A stretch of DNA of 64,000 nucleotides from Parastagonospora avenae f. sp. tritici 18332-5 (Eukaryota; Ascomycota; Dothideomycetes; Pleosporales; Phaeosphaeriaceae), in assembly GCA_022559985.1 (NCBI GenBank), contig JAFJTR010000122.1, forward strand, positions 1-64,000, read 5' to 3'. The notes beneath the pieces were generated by a model. The model did no database searches. It worked only from the letters and a program-made list of their open reading frames with translations, and was not told the DNA's origin. Shown piece by piece: positions 1 to 10,586 of this stretch; positions within the stretch are counted from its first letter, which is position 1; each line of letters begins with the position of its first letter. The position numbers were made by a program, and so were the translations under genes.

Positions 1-810
1 GGCGAGAAACTTGAGGCAGCTACGGATCAGAAGTCGTACATCCAACAACGAGCCCGCGGGGCGTATATTGCTTCTATCTGCCAACCAGAAGCTAGTTTCA
101 ACCTCGCTGCTGCCGCTCAGATGACTACTAAGCCTACAAAAGAAGAAATATCCAGATTGAATAAGCGTATTATCTGGCAAAAGCAGAACGTTAATCGTGG
201 ACTGTCGTACGTCCAGCTGGAGATGACAGATCTTAAGCTGTTTGCCTTTGTTAACGCCTCGTTTGCCAACAACAAGGACATGAGTTCACAGATGGGATAT
301 ATAATTGTCCTAGGCAACGAGATTACTAACAGCACTAGCTTCACTATCTACAGTAACATCATTCATTGGTCCTCTCTCAAGTGCAAGCGAATCACCCGCA
401 GCGTCCTTGCCTCTGAGATCTACGCAATGGCCCATGGTGTTGATATTGCTATCGCTATCAGATCCACTCTTAACGTCATCATGGACCGCCTGTCCCTCCC
501 ACACGTACCAATTGTCGTGTGTACGGACTCCCTCTCCCTGTACGAATGCCTCGTCAAGCTCGGCACCACTAAGGAGAAGCGCCTCATGATTGATATCATG
601 GCTATCCGTGAAGGTTACGAGAGAGGTGACCTCACAGATATCCGTTGGATCGATGGACGCGACAACCCAGCAGACGCCATAACAAAGGCAACTGCCAACA
701 CCTCGATAGAGCAGCTTATCACCACTAACGAGCTGGAGCTCCGTGTCCAGGGATGGGTTGATCGAGATAACAACCGGGCCACGATTCCTAACAACAACAC
801 TAACCACTAA
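1..810 (+). mobile_element. Ty1/copia retrotransposon Pol, RNase H end (5' cut by window edge)
   Basis: The frame is open from base 1 to the TAA at 808-810, so the element runs in from the left. The translation shows the copia RNase H end: a GAYIASICQPE block, then a segment running to a CTDSLSLYEC motif, then RWIDGRDNPADAITKA. In this family that domain degrades the RNA of the RNA/DNA hybrid after reverse transcription. No stop interrupts it, in contrast to the decayed element that follows, so this copy is younger or was preserved. A purine-rich stretch (811-825) and a TGTTGGG LTR start at 830 follow the stop, as expected for the 3' end of a copia element. Confidence 0.88.
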
Positions 811-829
811 CAAAAAGAAAGATAGCCAG

Positions 830-1019
830 TGTTGGGAGCCATGTCTAACGTACAGTATCGATGTGGGATAGTCAAGTAACACAGAGCTCGCGTGTAACAA
901 CACCACGAACAGTCAAAATCCAACGCGCGTAGAGATAGCAGACAATCAATCAATCATCTACTCAAACTCGTTGCAACGACCGTTACTTGATTCAACCCCA
1001 TACCTTTGCCGTGTCAACA
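830..1019 (+). repeat. Probable 3' LTR of the first copia element
   Basis: It starts TGTTGGGAGCC just after a polypurine stretch that follows the Pol stop and can be read to a CAACA end at 1019, giving a 5-bp terminal inverted repeat TGTTG/CAACA. The 3' end is the less certain boundary, because no second copy is present to compare. The next recognisable sequence (Pol of a different element) begins almost immediately. Confidence 0.5.
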
Positions 1020-2882
1020 AAGTTCTTCCTCTTATATAGGTATTTACCTACAAAACTGATAAAGACGAGTATATTAATCGTTTTAAAGCTCAATTGGTTG
1101 TCCGTGGCGATTTACAGTCTCTGCTTGATGATACATACGCTGCTACGCTTGCAGTGCGCAACTTCCGCGCTCTTATATCTATCGCTAACTACTTTAACCT
1201 TGAGCTCCATTAATATGACGTCCCAGTGGCATTTCTCAACGCGAGGATAAACTGAAAGCTCTATGCCTATACACTAGAAGGTGTAGACGAGTTTGAATCA
1301 GGACTAGGCGAGCTTCTCCTAGTTCTCTTAGCTCTATACGGACTTAAGGAGTCTCTATTACTTTAGTTTAACGAATGCTAAATACAACTTATTAAGCTTA
1401 GTCTTAAGCTAGTTAAAGGATTTCTATGCCTGTACACTAACTAATAGCTTATCATGTTTATATTTATTAACAATATTGTTGGTAGAACTTCACCTTAGGT
1501 AAAGCAAGTACAATTGTACGGTGTGAAGCAAGTTGCAAACTTTGAGTTGTTGCAGATTGATTGATTGATTGAAGCTATCGTACGGGAAGACTATATACTC
1601 CTGCACTAGCCCCTAAATCGCGTGCAGAGGCTGATCATGTGATGATCAGGTGACTCGTACGATCACTCCAAATATTGGTACGAACAAATATTGTTATAGG
1701 TTTTCACAATTCTAATGCCTCTTTCCACTAACGCTTTACACAAAGCCTTACTAACGTATACAACCTTAAGAAGATAGGAGAACTTGCATGGTTTCTTAGA
1801 ATTCGCGTTGTCCGAGACTGAGTTAATCGACGTACATGGCTAATACAAGACGCCTATATCGAGAAGGTATGTTCTCGATTCGATATCATTGTCTCCGGCC
1901 GATACCTAGACATTCTAATTACTAAAAACTGGTTAGATCTATCTAATAAAGAACTAAGCAAGGAACGCATAAAACTGTACCAACAGCTTGTTGGTTCGCT
2001 CGCCTACATTGCTGTATAGGGCAGACTAGACGTCGCCTGAGCACATGTAATACTGGCTTCTTATCTTATTAATTCAGGCTAGAAACACGTCGCAAAGGCT
2101 AAGAAGGTGTGGCAATACCTGCTTAGTACTAAGACATATGCTCTACAAGCTTCAGTCAATCAGTCAGAGCCTGAAATGCGAGAATATCACACAGATGAAC
2201 CTACTACTCACCTACCACTCTTCTACGGAGCCTTAGACGCTTCGTACGCAGACGAACTAGAGACTAGGCGCAGCTTACAAGGTTACGCATTTTTCTTTAG
2301 AGGACTTATGATTAACTAGAAGGCAACAGTCCAGCGCACCGTCACTAAATTAACCACTAAGTCTGAACTACTCTTATTATCTCTTGCTAGTTCCTAGATA
2401 ATTAAGTAGATAAGATTCTTTAAGGGTGTATCTCTCTGTCTTAATTCTACACTAACAATACTATGTGACAACTAGCAAACAGTGGGTATTGTTACAAAAA
2501 GAGAAGATCGACTTTACACTAAGGTGAAACACGTCGATATACATCAGCTATGGGTTCGACAGGAAGTATCAGCCGGCAGACTTAACGTCAAATAGGTTAC
2601 TACTAACGACATGCCTGCTGATAGCCTCACTAAGGCATTGCCTTAGCAGAAATTTAACACCTTTGTTAAACAGTGCGGCCTTGTCGACATCAAGAAGGAA
2701 CTGAAAGACCTTAAGCAGCTTTCAGACACTAAGGACCCTCACGTCCTGTTCCCGCACCGATATTAGCGCGTCTTTTCAGTCTCTATTACACGTTACAACA
2801 ACGTTCAGTTACAGCTCTAGCGACTTAACTTCGCCTGATCACCCTCATTCTGTTCAGTTATTGCCGCCAGACCTGGGGGGTG
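1020..2882 (+). mobile_element. Decayed Ty1/copia Pol (reverse transcriptase to RNase H), RIP-like
   Basis: In shifting frames one can read the copia RT start (VFTYKTDKDEY), the RT core (DVPVAFLNA, then ALYGLKESLLL), the connection segment (LVGSLAYIAV, DVA*AHVILAS) and RNase H (DASYADELETRRSLQGYAF, KHVDIHQLWVRQEV, MPADSLTKALP). Many stops sit where the family has Trp or Gln, for example TAG in ALYGLKESLLL*F, consistent with G-to-A or C-to-T decay by RIP. It is inactive. An unrelated repeat interrupts it near 1504-1680. It belongs to a different subfamily from the element at 1-810. Confidence 0.85.
1504..1680 (+). repeat. Diverged copy of a palindrome-headed dispersed repeat
   Basis: This insertion splits the decayed copia Pol. 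It has the same order of landmarks as the two closer copies at 33531-33699 and 39314-39482: a GTAC...GTAC palindrome followed by GGTG, a TTGCAGATTGAT block, CTATCGTACG, and a GTGATGATCAGG block resembling CACGTGATAATGAGG. It is much more diverged than the other two. The boundaries are approximate. Confidence 0.45.
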
Positions 2883-3063
2883 TGTCACGGTCTACATACA
2901 GTTTGCTCGGCCCAATACTGCTCAGCCCTATGTGAATAGGGTTTCACCTCAACCCTGCTTACTTCTGATCATTCCGGTATATCAGCACGTAGACTGACTT
3001 TAATTCAACATCAGTGTTCCTATCAATTCTGCTGCCCAATAGCCTATTACATGAACCGTAACA
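2883..3063 (+). repeat. 3' LTR of the decayed copia element (181 bp)
   Basis: It is preceded by the polypurine tract CCTGGGGGGTG and starts TGTCACGG. It ends CCGTAACA, so the ends are inverted repeats matching at 7 of 8 positions, the usual copia LTR signature. It lies about 115 bp after the last readable Pol residues. No 5' LTR partner is visible in the window. Confidence 0.72.
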
Positions 3064-4068
3064 AAAAAACTACATCGTCAGGAAACAGATTGGAAAACTA
3101 TCGCTAGGCCCGAGATTGACAGGCACTATTAGTATCTGTGATTCATTAGGAAGCAACATGATAGCATTCGTGTAGTTTCAATTGCCTGCTTGGAAGTTAG
3201 ATGGAAAGATCTCAAGCCCAACTTGTATGCATAGCCTCGCCACAGGTGTTATCTATGCGATCGATTCGATGAATCTGACCGAACGCCACCTACTGCAAAG
3301 TGAGATGCATCGTCACCAGGCTGACTTACATAATACGAGTCGTTCTTTGCACTAACGTTACTGCATAAGTTAGGGAAACGCGAGAATATCTTACGATACA
3401 GAGCCGGGCAATACCTATAATATGGATGAGAAGGGCTTCTTCGTCGGCATAACACGCACTAAACGCGTCTTTCCAAGGTGATTTGGCTGGCAAAACTGCG
3501 TAACATCCCTCCCTGCGTAGCGGAAACCCCAGTGGGCCGGAAACAGCCAAAAGGGCACACATGAGTTATGCCAGAATGACTGCTCAATGGGCGCTCTCAT
3601 TGGTAGTTTCCAGCAAACTGGGTTTTGCTCTAGGCAGGGAAGAATTTTACATACTACTAAGTGTAATTTATTGATATCTCTGTACTATATCTCAACGTCT
3701 TTGGGTTATACGCTTGAACAGAGGTGCAAAGATGGTGGAGTGCACGACTCGCTTGCTAGGTACGTTATGTGCTGTACTTTGTAGTACAGTATAAGATAAA
3801 CTATAACAGTAAAGTAACAGATTATGTAACTTAAGAAGATTAGATTTTTTAGTTGCAATACTACGGGCCGTTCATAATAATGTAATCAGGAGCGGATCCT
3901 ATGCGACCTCGGGATGTGATTATCTTGTCATTTCCTAGCAGAGTCTGTGGAGATACTTCTATGGGGCAAACTGTCTTACAAGGGAGAGAGGGAACAATAA
4001 AAGAAGCGTTGTGCCAGCGACCCTGTATTATCAGTCAGCTTTGCTCAACAATCGAGTGCTTCTACCGC
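3064..4068. other. No gene seen apart from a MITE copy
   Basis: Short open frames here (under 90 codons) have no family resemblance. The only structure I can support is the hairpin element at 3503-3645. The stretch at 3780-3880 is AT-rich. Confidence 0.5.
3503..3645. mobile_element. MITE-like hairpin element, degenerate copy
   Basis: The left arm begins ACATCCCT and contains CCCCAGTGGGCCGGAAACAGCC. The right arm (about 3589-3645) carries the complement in order (GTTTCCAGCAAACTGGGTTTTGC...CAGGGA). The arms pair imperfectly over about 45 bp. The same arms occur, better preserved, at 7323-7460. There is no coding capacity, so it would be a non-autonomous DNA transposon; the superfamily is not identifiable. 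Confidence 0.65.
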
Positions 4069-5418
4069 TTACCAGCGCTCGCCAATTGTCTGTATAGCTA
4101 GGCCTACTATCCAGACCGCGATGTAAAATGCATCGAACGGCAACAAGAGGCTCTTTGCCTTAAATAACCATCCTATGAGCACACCTAGTGGTAGAATGAC
4201 GGTCATTAGTTGTGCAGCAGACCGACGCGTGGCAAGCCCCAGACCCTCACCCGGAGATGGATAAAAGATTGTTCTCTGACCCGTGAAGGCGGCAGCAAAG
4301 TCAGATAGAACGCTACTGAATGCAATTGCGTACACTGCAGCATCCTCAGAGGCCATCCAATCTGCCTCAAGGGACTTCACAAGAAACAGTGAGGAGATGA
4401 GAATGAGGATACAAGCCGCAGCAAGCACGACTGACAGCGCTGCTGTACTGGCCGTAGCAGTTCCCTTTACTTCATGACCACTGTCCGTGACAACCTCCAT
4501 GCGGATATTAGCGATTTCGCTAATGAATGCTTCCCGATGGTCTTGGAAACGGTATGCGACGTGTCGATTGACTTCAGTCGTGGGTATTTGAGTGAAGGCT
4601 TCGAATCTAGCAGACTCGTGTTTTAAGGACGCGGCTATAGAATTTAAGTCGTTGAGGCTATCACGCTGCTTAGAGAAAGATAAGCTGAGTGGCTTCTTGA
4701 TATGGTGCGAGTGCAAGCCACAGACGAGTGAGAGAAAATTCAAAGATTGGAGTAGAAGTAGCGCCGCCGTTACAACACTGAGAACAAAGAACGATTTCCT
4801 GTCTGTGCCTACGTTTTCCATACATAAGCATGATGGGCATAAAGTACACTTCTTACTTACCTTGGTCTGATAATCCAGCCAGTGTTGGTATCGGTACTAG
4901 CACAATGCCCATGATCAGAAGTCGAGTGTGGATTAAATACGCCAGTGACGTATAGTTGTCTTGTGCTCTCGGACCAAGAGCGATAGAGCATATGCCATTC
5001 ACAAGAAGATGCTTACAGGCCATGAAGCCGGTGAAGAGTCCCGTGGCAATGCTCGGTTTGTTCTCCAATACTGCAACAAGGACTAGACATCCTTCGGACC
5101 AGTCACTGAAGACATCAGCGAACGAGGGCGAGCTGGCTGAACGCTGTCTTACCTAAATACTAGCTCGAACGCGTTAGACAAGACGAAGCGTTGATGGCAA
5201 AAGAGAGCTGTATGGAGCGACGGAACAACGAGCTTCTGCACTATCGATGCTGCTGTTACCGATGTTAAGGCGAAGAGATATTTGGAGATGCCGGTTGTTG
5301 CAGTCAATGCCAAAATAGACGATACACCAAAGGCCACAGTAGCAATGCCGCATATGAACCAGAAAGGCGATGGCCGCAGGCACGTCCTTGCTGTTAGGAC
5401 CCGGTTAAATGAAATCAT
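4069..5418 (-). CDS. Multi-pass membrane protein, family not recognised (416 aa)
   Basis: Three exons on the minus strand: 5418-5153, 5105-4861 and 4808-4069, with introns of 47 and 52 nt, each GT-AG and frame-preserving. The start is the ATG at 5418. The product has repeated hydrophobic segments, for example FWFICGIATVAFGV near the start, LLIMGIVLVPIPTLAGL at the end of exon 2, and in exon 3 SVVTAALLLLQSLNFL, ALSVVLAAACILILISSLF and a final pair ending near the C-terminus. Between them lies a soluble stretch rich in charged residues. This looks like a fungal integral membrane protein of the plasma membrane or an organelle. I see no transporter or enzyme signature and assign no function. It sits alone inside the island. 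Confidence 0.7.
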
Positions 5419-5574
5419 GTTCGACGTGCCATAGGAAGTCTGTTAGCGAGAAGATTTAGTAGGGACTGTTAGATGACACCTGTGACGCTGACAGGAACGT
5501 CACTGTGTCACGACTGAAGTTTACGAAAGCGATTCCCTTGCCTATGTTGTGGTTGCAAGAACCTTGCTCATGAC

Positions 5575-6321
5575 CTAGTCAGAAAAACGGGGATAAGGTG
5601 TGCAGACGAAAATGTGCGAGGATGGCTCTATACAACGGCGTTTAGACTCCCTGGTGCTAATGTTTTCCATAGAAGTGGATCTCTTTCGCTTGCGCCCTGC
5701 TTGACTGCTAAAATAAGACGACACCCTAAAGCTACTATGCCCTTTATGGACAGAGCCTGTAGAGCCAATAAGCCTGTTTTCGAGTTCGAAATTTCGCTCG
5801 ATCAGACGCGATATATGATCCTCATACTTTACCTCTTCCTCCATTTGTATTACCTGCTGCTGCTGCAGTGTGTCTTGTGTTTCCTTCAGGGACCTCAACA
5901 ATGCATCACGCTCAGCAACGAGTAGACGGCACTGCCGCATCCAATGAACGGCCTGCTGTTGAGAGATATTCAGGGGATAATCTTCCTGTGCGGGTGTCGT
6001 CTTATCAATAGTGTTATCAACCATATGAACTAGCACAGCCCAAAGGGATCAATTTAGGTGATGAACAGGGGTCAGATATGCCTCACAGGTTGCGTTTGTC
6101 TCTGTTCCGCCATGTAATGCTTCTGGTGTGTCGAGATCCATGGTGATGGTGTCAGGACTGACCTCCTCTTCAACATTTTGCTCCGAGCTTCTGCTGCGAA
6201 GGGAGTCAGATTGGAACTGACATTGACAAGCAGGGGCCATTGCATTATTGATGCCAGCCATGATCTCGATTTCCTCAGACAGGATATTTGATGCATACAA
6301 ACGAGGCGTGTCTGGTGACAT
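5575..6321 (-). CDS. Small coiled-coil protein with nuclear localisation signal (229 aa)
   Basis: Two exons, 6321-6087 and 6029-5575, with a 57-nt GTGAGG...CTAG intron that joins two open frames in phase. The N-terminal part is acidic (EQNVEEEVSPDTITMDLDTPE). The second exon has a coiled coil (RLLVAERDALLRSLKETQ and onward, with a run of Gln and a QMEEEVKYEDHISRLIERN segment), then a basic GRKRKR and KRR signal typical of nuclear import. It is not a recognised family. The combination with the C2H2 and H3-fold genes nearby suggests a nuclear role, by inference only. If the intron is wrong, the second exon could start at the ATG at 6024. Confidence 0.5.
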
Positions 6322-8559
6322 GCCAGTGGGATGTCACACAGGCGCAAATGAGATGCACACCCTAACGCATCCTGGTCATAACTGTAATCGTAATCTCCGT
6401 CATCAACGGTCAGCCTGCGCAGGGTACAAATTACACGACGCCAATCTCGCGAGAAGACTGATACTAATAGTTAGGGAATGTCACTGAACTAGCCGGTGTA
6501 TGTCATCTCTCAAGCATACTTCATCTGATTCAAGAAGTTCCACAGGCTCTCAACACAATTTTTTTGAAATTTCACACTCGATCGATCGAACACGTCTCCA
6601 GACTAGAATGTGTTGCTGTATCCTACACTTTGGTGGAGCAGGTTTTGGTGCCCAGTGGATAGATCGAATCAAGATGGCTTTGTTTCATCGCGCGCCTAAT
6701 GCAACGGCACAACCCGGAGAACCATCGCGACCACCTAGGTACGAAGACATGGCCTCTCATCCTAGGCCTTTTTGAGAAGCGAAGATCTGGAGGAATCGGC
6801 GTCAAATGCACATAGATGAAAGTGTGTGGAGGTCTTGAAATCAGCAGTCACTGGCCTGAGATAGATGAATAGCATGGAGAGAACGCCTGATCATGGAGAA
6901 TGAGGCTTGACGTCCATTCCTTTGCGGCGAGGCGCACGTCCGTATTTACATGTCCTGAGGATCTAGATGAATAGCTCATAGCTACATAGAGCCCTGCGTA
7001 CGCTGCGTGATAGTCTTTGCGCTAGACTTGTCGCCATCTTTTGTTGTTCGATTACTGAAAAGCATTCACCCTCTTTGGTGTTGATGATTTCCACGCCCCT
7101 TGCCTAACGTACGTCCCTATGCAACGAGAAGCCGTGTGGACCGAGATCAACCGATAAGAAGACAAGGATGGCAGGATTTGTGACACAGCGTGATTTATTA
7201 TCGGCTAATCTTGGTCCACAGGGACGGATGTTAGTGAATGGTGTTTATGCAAGCAGGGAATCTCTGTTACGACCTCTGACAAACTATTATAATACTGTAT
7301 TGACGTCTCGCCCAATGAACTGACATCCCTCCATGTGTAGCGAAAACCCCGGTGGGCCGGAAACAGCCAATGAGAGCGGGGACAGAGCATTCACTTTGGC
7401 ATGTCTCTGTGTCTCATGAGCTATTTCCAGCCCACCGGGTTTTTCGCCATGTAGGGATGTTAACCCATCATGCATTTGTGCTTCTCTATCAATCCTTCCC
7501 TAGCGCCCCATTCAAGTTCCCCCAACGTTCTATGTTTCTTGAAGCCTCCAAACGCTGATCTTGCTCCTGCAAAACGTCTATAGTCATATCATAGACTTTG
7601 ATTTGTACATGAACGCCGCAACGCCTGTAGAGAAAGCAGTCAGGAACCACGAAAGAACAAGCTGCCTTCGGCATGGCAATAAAAGGTCAGGCTGTGTCCC
7701 GTGTTTTTCTGTCATCATTTTGCGTCTAATCCTTTTCTTCGACTGAACGTAGTGCAATAAATCATTTGGGTGTCGACTAGTATATCTACGAGCTGATGGC
7801 AATGATTCCAGGCTGCTTCGATGACGCTTAAGGCGCCCACGCGCACTTCCTCGCACATTTGCGCTGGATGTGCTGGTCTTTCGATTGACCGCTTGTTTCC
7901 TCCGCCGTCGAGCACGTATCAGGGCTCGCAACAAAGCACGGAAGATCTTCAGCCACTACATTGCCTTTATTAGCTAGTTGCGCGCATTTCGTTTCCTTCT
8001 ATATACAAACCTGTGTTCGAGGGATCTTCGGAAGAGCCTGAGACTTTGACCACTCCCGCATCATGTCAGCTGCACGCTTTGAGCATCATTAGTCCACGTC
8101 AAATAGAGAAGCATATAGTCGTACCATGGTATATTTCAGGAGAGTCAATCTACTGTGTCAAATCAACTGTTGTTCTTGTAGCATGTAGTAACGAGATCAG
8201 CCTCGACAGCGTGATGGAAGATATAGACTCTCGGCCTTTGCTGCTTAGCCTTCGCTGTACTGCGGTGACTGCTGACCGTATAGCCATGTCTATGCCATAA
8301 TGACACTTCTAAACTACTCTGAAAGTCCCATCGGACAACCCGTTTTCACTAATTATAGCCAGCATAACCATGAGAGATGATTTGATCGTCAGCTTATTCG
8401 CAGGAGAAGTCAGCGTTTCCCCTAAACTCTCCCTTTTTGCTGCCTAGCTTCTATCACCCGCCTGTATATGAGAGCATACTTGACAGCGGCGCCGGTATCT
8501 CAAGAGCATATTGCCCTGCTTGGACATTAGCGCATGCAGACACAACAACCTCCACCCAT
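6322..8559. other. Gene-poor stretch inside the accessory island
   Basis: Apart from the MITE at 7323-7460 I see no supported gene. An ATG frame at 6500-6775 (91 codons, Cys-rich middle) and a basic minus-strand frame around 7584-7934 lack family resemblance, and the latter has no ATG at its start. A GTG-opened frame at 8013-8300 might be an upstream exon of the next gene, but I found no convincing splice pair. Confidence 0.4.
7323..7460. mobile_element. MITE-like element with about 40-bp terminal inverted repeats (138 bp)
   Basis: The ends ACATCCCT...AGGGATGT head arms of about 40 bp that pair almost completely: the left arm carries GTAGCGAAAACCCCGGTGGG and the right arm CCCACCGGGTTTTTCGCCAT. 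The loop is about 50 bp with no coding capacity. No clear target-site duplication is visible. It is the better preserved of two copies in the window. Confidence 0.78.
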
Positions 8560-9165
8560 ATGATTCAGCAGCCGGCAAGCACCATGCAGGAGCCATTGAG
8601 CATCGTAAGCCGGAAGCGTCCGTATTGCTTTGAGCCCGCGGATCAAGACGACTACCGACATGAAGCAAAAAGGGGCAGAACAACGGCTGAGCGGCCGGTG
8701 TTGCAGGTAGATTGCACGGTAGTCCCTTCACGGCCAACCCCTGAGATGCTGTATTTCCCACCATGTTACAGGGCCGTGTCATCCACTTCTCAGACCAACA
8801 TTTGGAATTGCTCGATCTCTTGGGACCAGCCGTACCAGAGTATGGTATCCCAATCGGAACGGATTGAACATACAGAGCGACACACCACACACAACATGTA
8901 CTCTGCGAATGATCTCCAGCAAATCGATTTTCTGGAATCGTGTCAAACCAGCGTGGACTTGAGCTCTTCTTACTCTGGCTTTCCCAACATATCTGCAATG
9001 TCAAGCTTGCAGAATCCCTTTCAGCTGTCAGCAGGGGCGCAGACAGCAGCCACTAAACCTAATGCTATTGATACAGCCATCGCGGCGTTGCAGGAGGTAC
9101 GAGGCGCCCTGTCAGACCAAATGACTGTAGTGGAAAGGATCCTGCGGACTTTGCAAGACTCTTGA
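8560..9165 (+). CDS. Putative nuclear protein, unknown family (201 aa)
   Basis: The frame is open from 8437 but the first in-frame ATG is at 8560. A second possible start lies eight codons downstream. The protein has a basic patch (SRKRPY, then EAKRGR about 30 residues later) that could direct nuclear import, a long Ser/Thr/Gln-rich low-complexity middle, and a predicted amphipathic helix at the C-terminus (AIAALQEVRGALSDQMTVVE). No known domain is recognised. It lies 368 bp upstream of, and in the same orientation as, the C2H2 gene. A missed 5' exon is possible. Confidence 0.45.
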   Translation: MIQQPASTMQEPLSIVSRKRPYCFEPADQDDYRHEAKRGRTTAERPVLQVDCTVVPSRPTPEMLYFPPCYRAVSSTSQTNIWNCSISWDQPYQSMVSQSERIEHTERHTTHNMYSANDLQQIDFLESCQTSVDLSSSYSGFPNISAMSSLQNPFQLSAGAQTAATKPNAIDTAIAALQEVRGALSDQMTVVERILRTLQDS

Positions 9166-9533
9166 CATTAGAAGAGGTGCGATGCAGCCAACAATACTCG
9201 GGTTTGCGCATCAGGACATCGTTAATGTTACAATGCCATTAAAATCAATCGTGAGATACACTTGCGCAATTGTGTCCCCTGAATTTGTGAGCATGACATG
9301 AAAGCTGTAACGCTAATACCGAGTAAAGTGTGTCCTTCTTGGCAAAAGTATGAAAATAGTAACGGATTGATTGTCAATATGTCAGCATGAAATGACGAGG
9401 ATTTGAAGAGCTAGCTCGTAATTAGCAAGTTGAATGCAAGCTTAAAGTCTTCACGATGCAAACGCTATAAGAATGTAATGACTACTTCTTACGGTACTGG
9501 CCCTCCCTTTCTTCATCGTTGTGTGTGGTAGAC

Positions 9534-10571
9534 ATGGCTGATCAGCAACTGGCTCTTGTCGACTATAGCCTATGGTACCCAGATATCCTTCTCATTCCTG
9601 CTCAAGACGAAGTTGTTCATTGGGGCATCGCGAATCGCTTCTACGCTTCTTGCTGTCGGCATAATGCCTGGATCGACGCATGTCACTACAGCCCATCGAT
9701 TGTGGACTCAACTACAGCCCCAATCCAGCACATGGTTTCTGATTCTGTCAACTTTACAACCGCCAGTATTGAGACCAATCTCTGCCTGCATACGAGCTTA
9801 TTTGCCACTGAATGCAACATAGCGTGCGTCGGCACGCAGAGAAGCATATGCGAGGCAGCACATACTACCGATCACATCAGTCCAACATGCCAGGCGCTAT
9901 TCTCCGATCTCGAGTCACCCGATGAAATAGAACGCGCCCCTGCAGGACTTCAGGACTGGCCTGATGATGTAATCGCCTCGGACAACGAACTCAAAAAGCA
10001 CGGCAAATATGTATGTAACATATCGAAGACGCTGGGTTCAGACACAGGAAGCATTAAGCGTGATGACGAGAGGGCGCAGGTTTGGAAGATCTTGGATGAA
10101 AAGGAGAGCATGGAAAGCACAGAATCATCTGTTCTCATGTGTCACTTAACAAAACGAGAAGGAAAGTCGAATCGTGTGTGCGGAAAGTTATTCAGGCGAA
10201 AGGAACACCTCACGAGACACATGAAGACGGCGTCCGTGCACAATGAGCGAGGCTATGGTCCCTGCGCGGTCTTTGGATGTGGGAAGTCGTCTTCACGTCG
10301 CGACAATCTACAAGATCACTACTGGACACACTTGCACAAGAATGTTCGACCTGGACGGAACAAGAAACTAAGCTTAGAAGAGCTAAGAAACATCCTCTGC
10401 CCGGACGAAGAGACGCTGTACCTTCGTCTCGCGCAGCGCCTCCGCGATCACCAGAACCGTGAGCATATGACAGGAAGAAGAAAAGCTCGCACATCGCGCT
10501 ACACGCTCTTGCGGAACGATCACAACATCGTCTCCCCGACTGTGGAACGTTTCAGCTTGGATGCGGACTGA
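9534..10571 (+). CDS. C2H2 zinc-finger protein (345 aa)
   Basis: Single exon; the first ATG in the frame is at 9534. The N-terminal two thirds are without recognisable domain. Near residues 200-265 are two C2H2-like fingers. The first is unusual, with about 12 residues between its cysteines and then F-x5-L-x2-H (CGKLFRRKEHLTRHM). The second fits C-x4-C-x12-H-x4-H (CAVFGC ... LQDHYWTHLH). A basic linker (RPGRNKK) and a basic C-terminus (GRRKARTSR) follow. Proteins of this kind are usually sequence-specific DNA-binding regulators. Its stop lies only 15 bp from the stop of the convergent histone-fold gene. Confident as a gene; targets unknown. Confidence 0.75.
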   Translation: MADQQLALVDYSLWYPDILLIPAQDEVVHWGIANRFYASCCRHNAWIDACHYSPSIVDSTTAPIQHMVSDSVNFTTASIETNLCLHTSLFATECNIACVGTQRSICEAAHTTDHISPTCQALFSDLESPDEIERAPAGLQDWPDDVIASDNELKKHGKYVCNISKTLGSDTGSIKRDDERAQVWKILDEKESMESTESSVLMCHLTKREGKSNRVCGKLFRRKEHLTRHMKTASVHNERGYGPCAVFGCGKSSSRRDNLQDHYWTHLHKNVRPGRNKKLSLEELRNILCPDEETLYLRLAQRLRDHQNREHMTGRRKARTSRYTLLRNDHNIVSPTVERFSLDAD

Positions 10572-10586
10572 TCATGCTAAACACAT

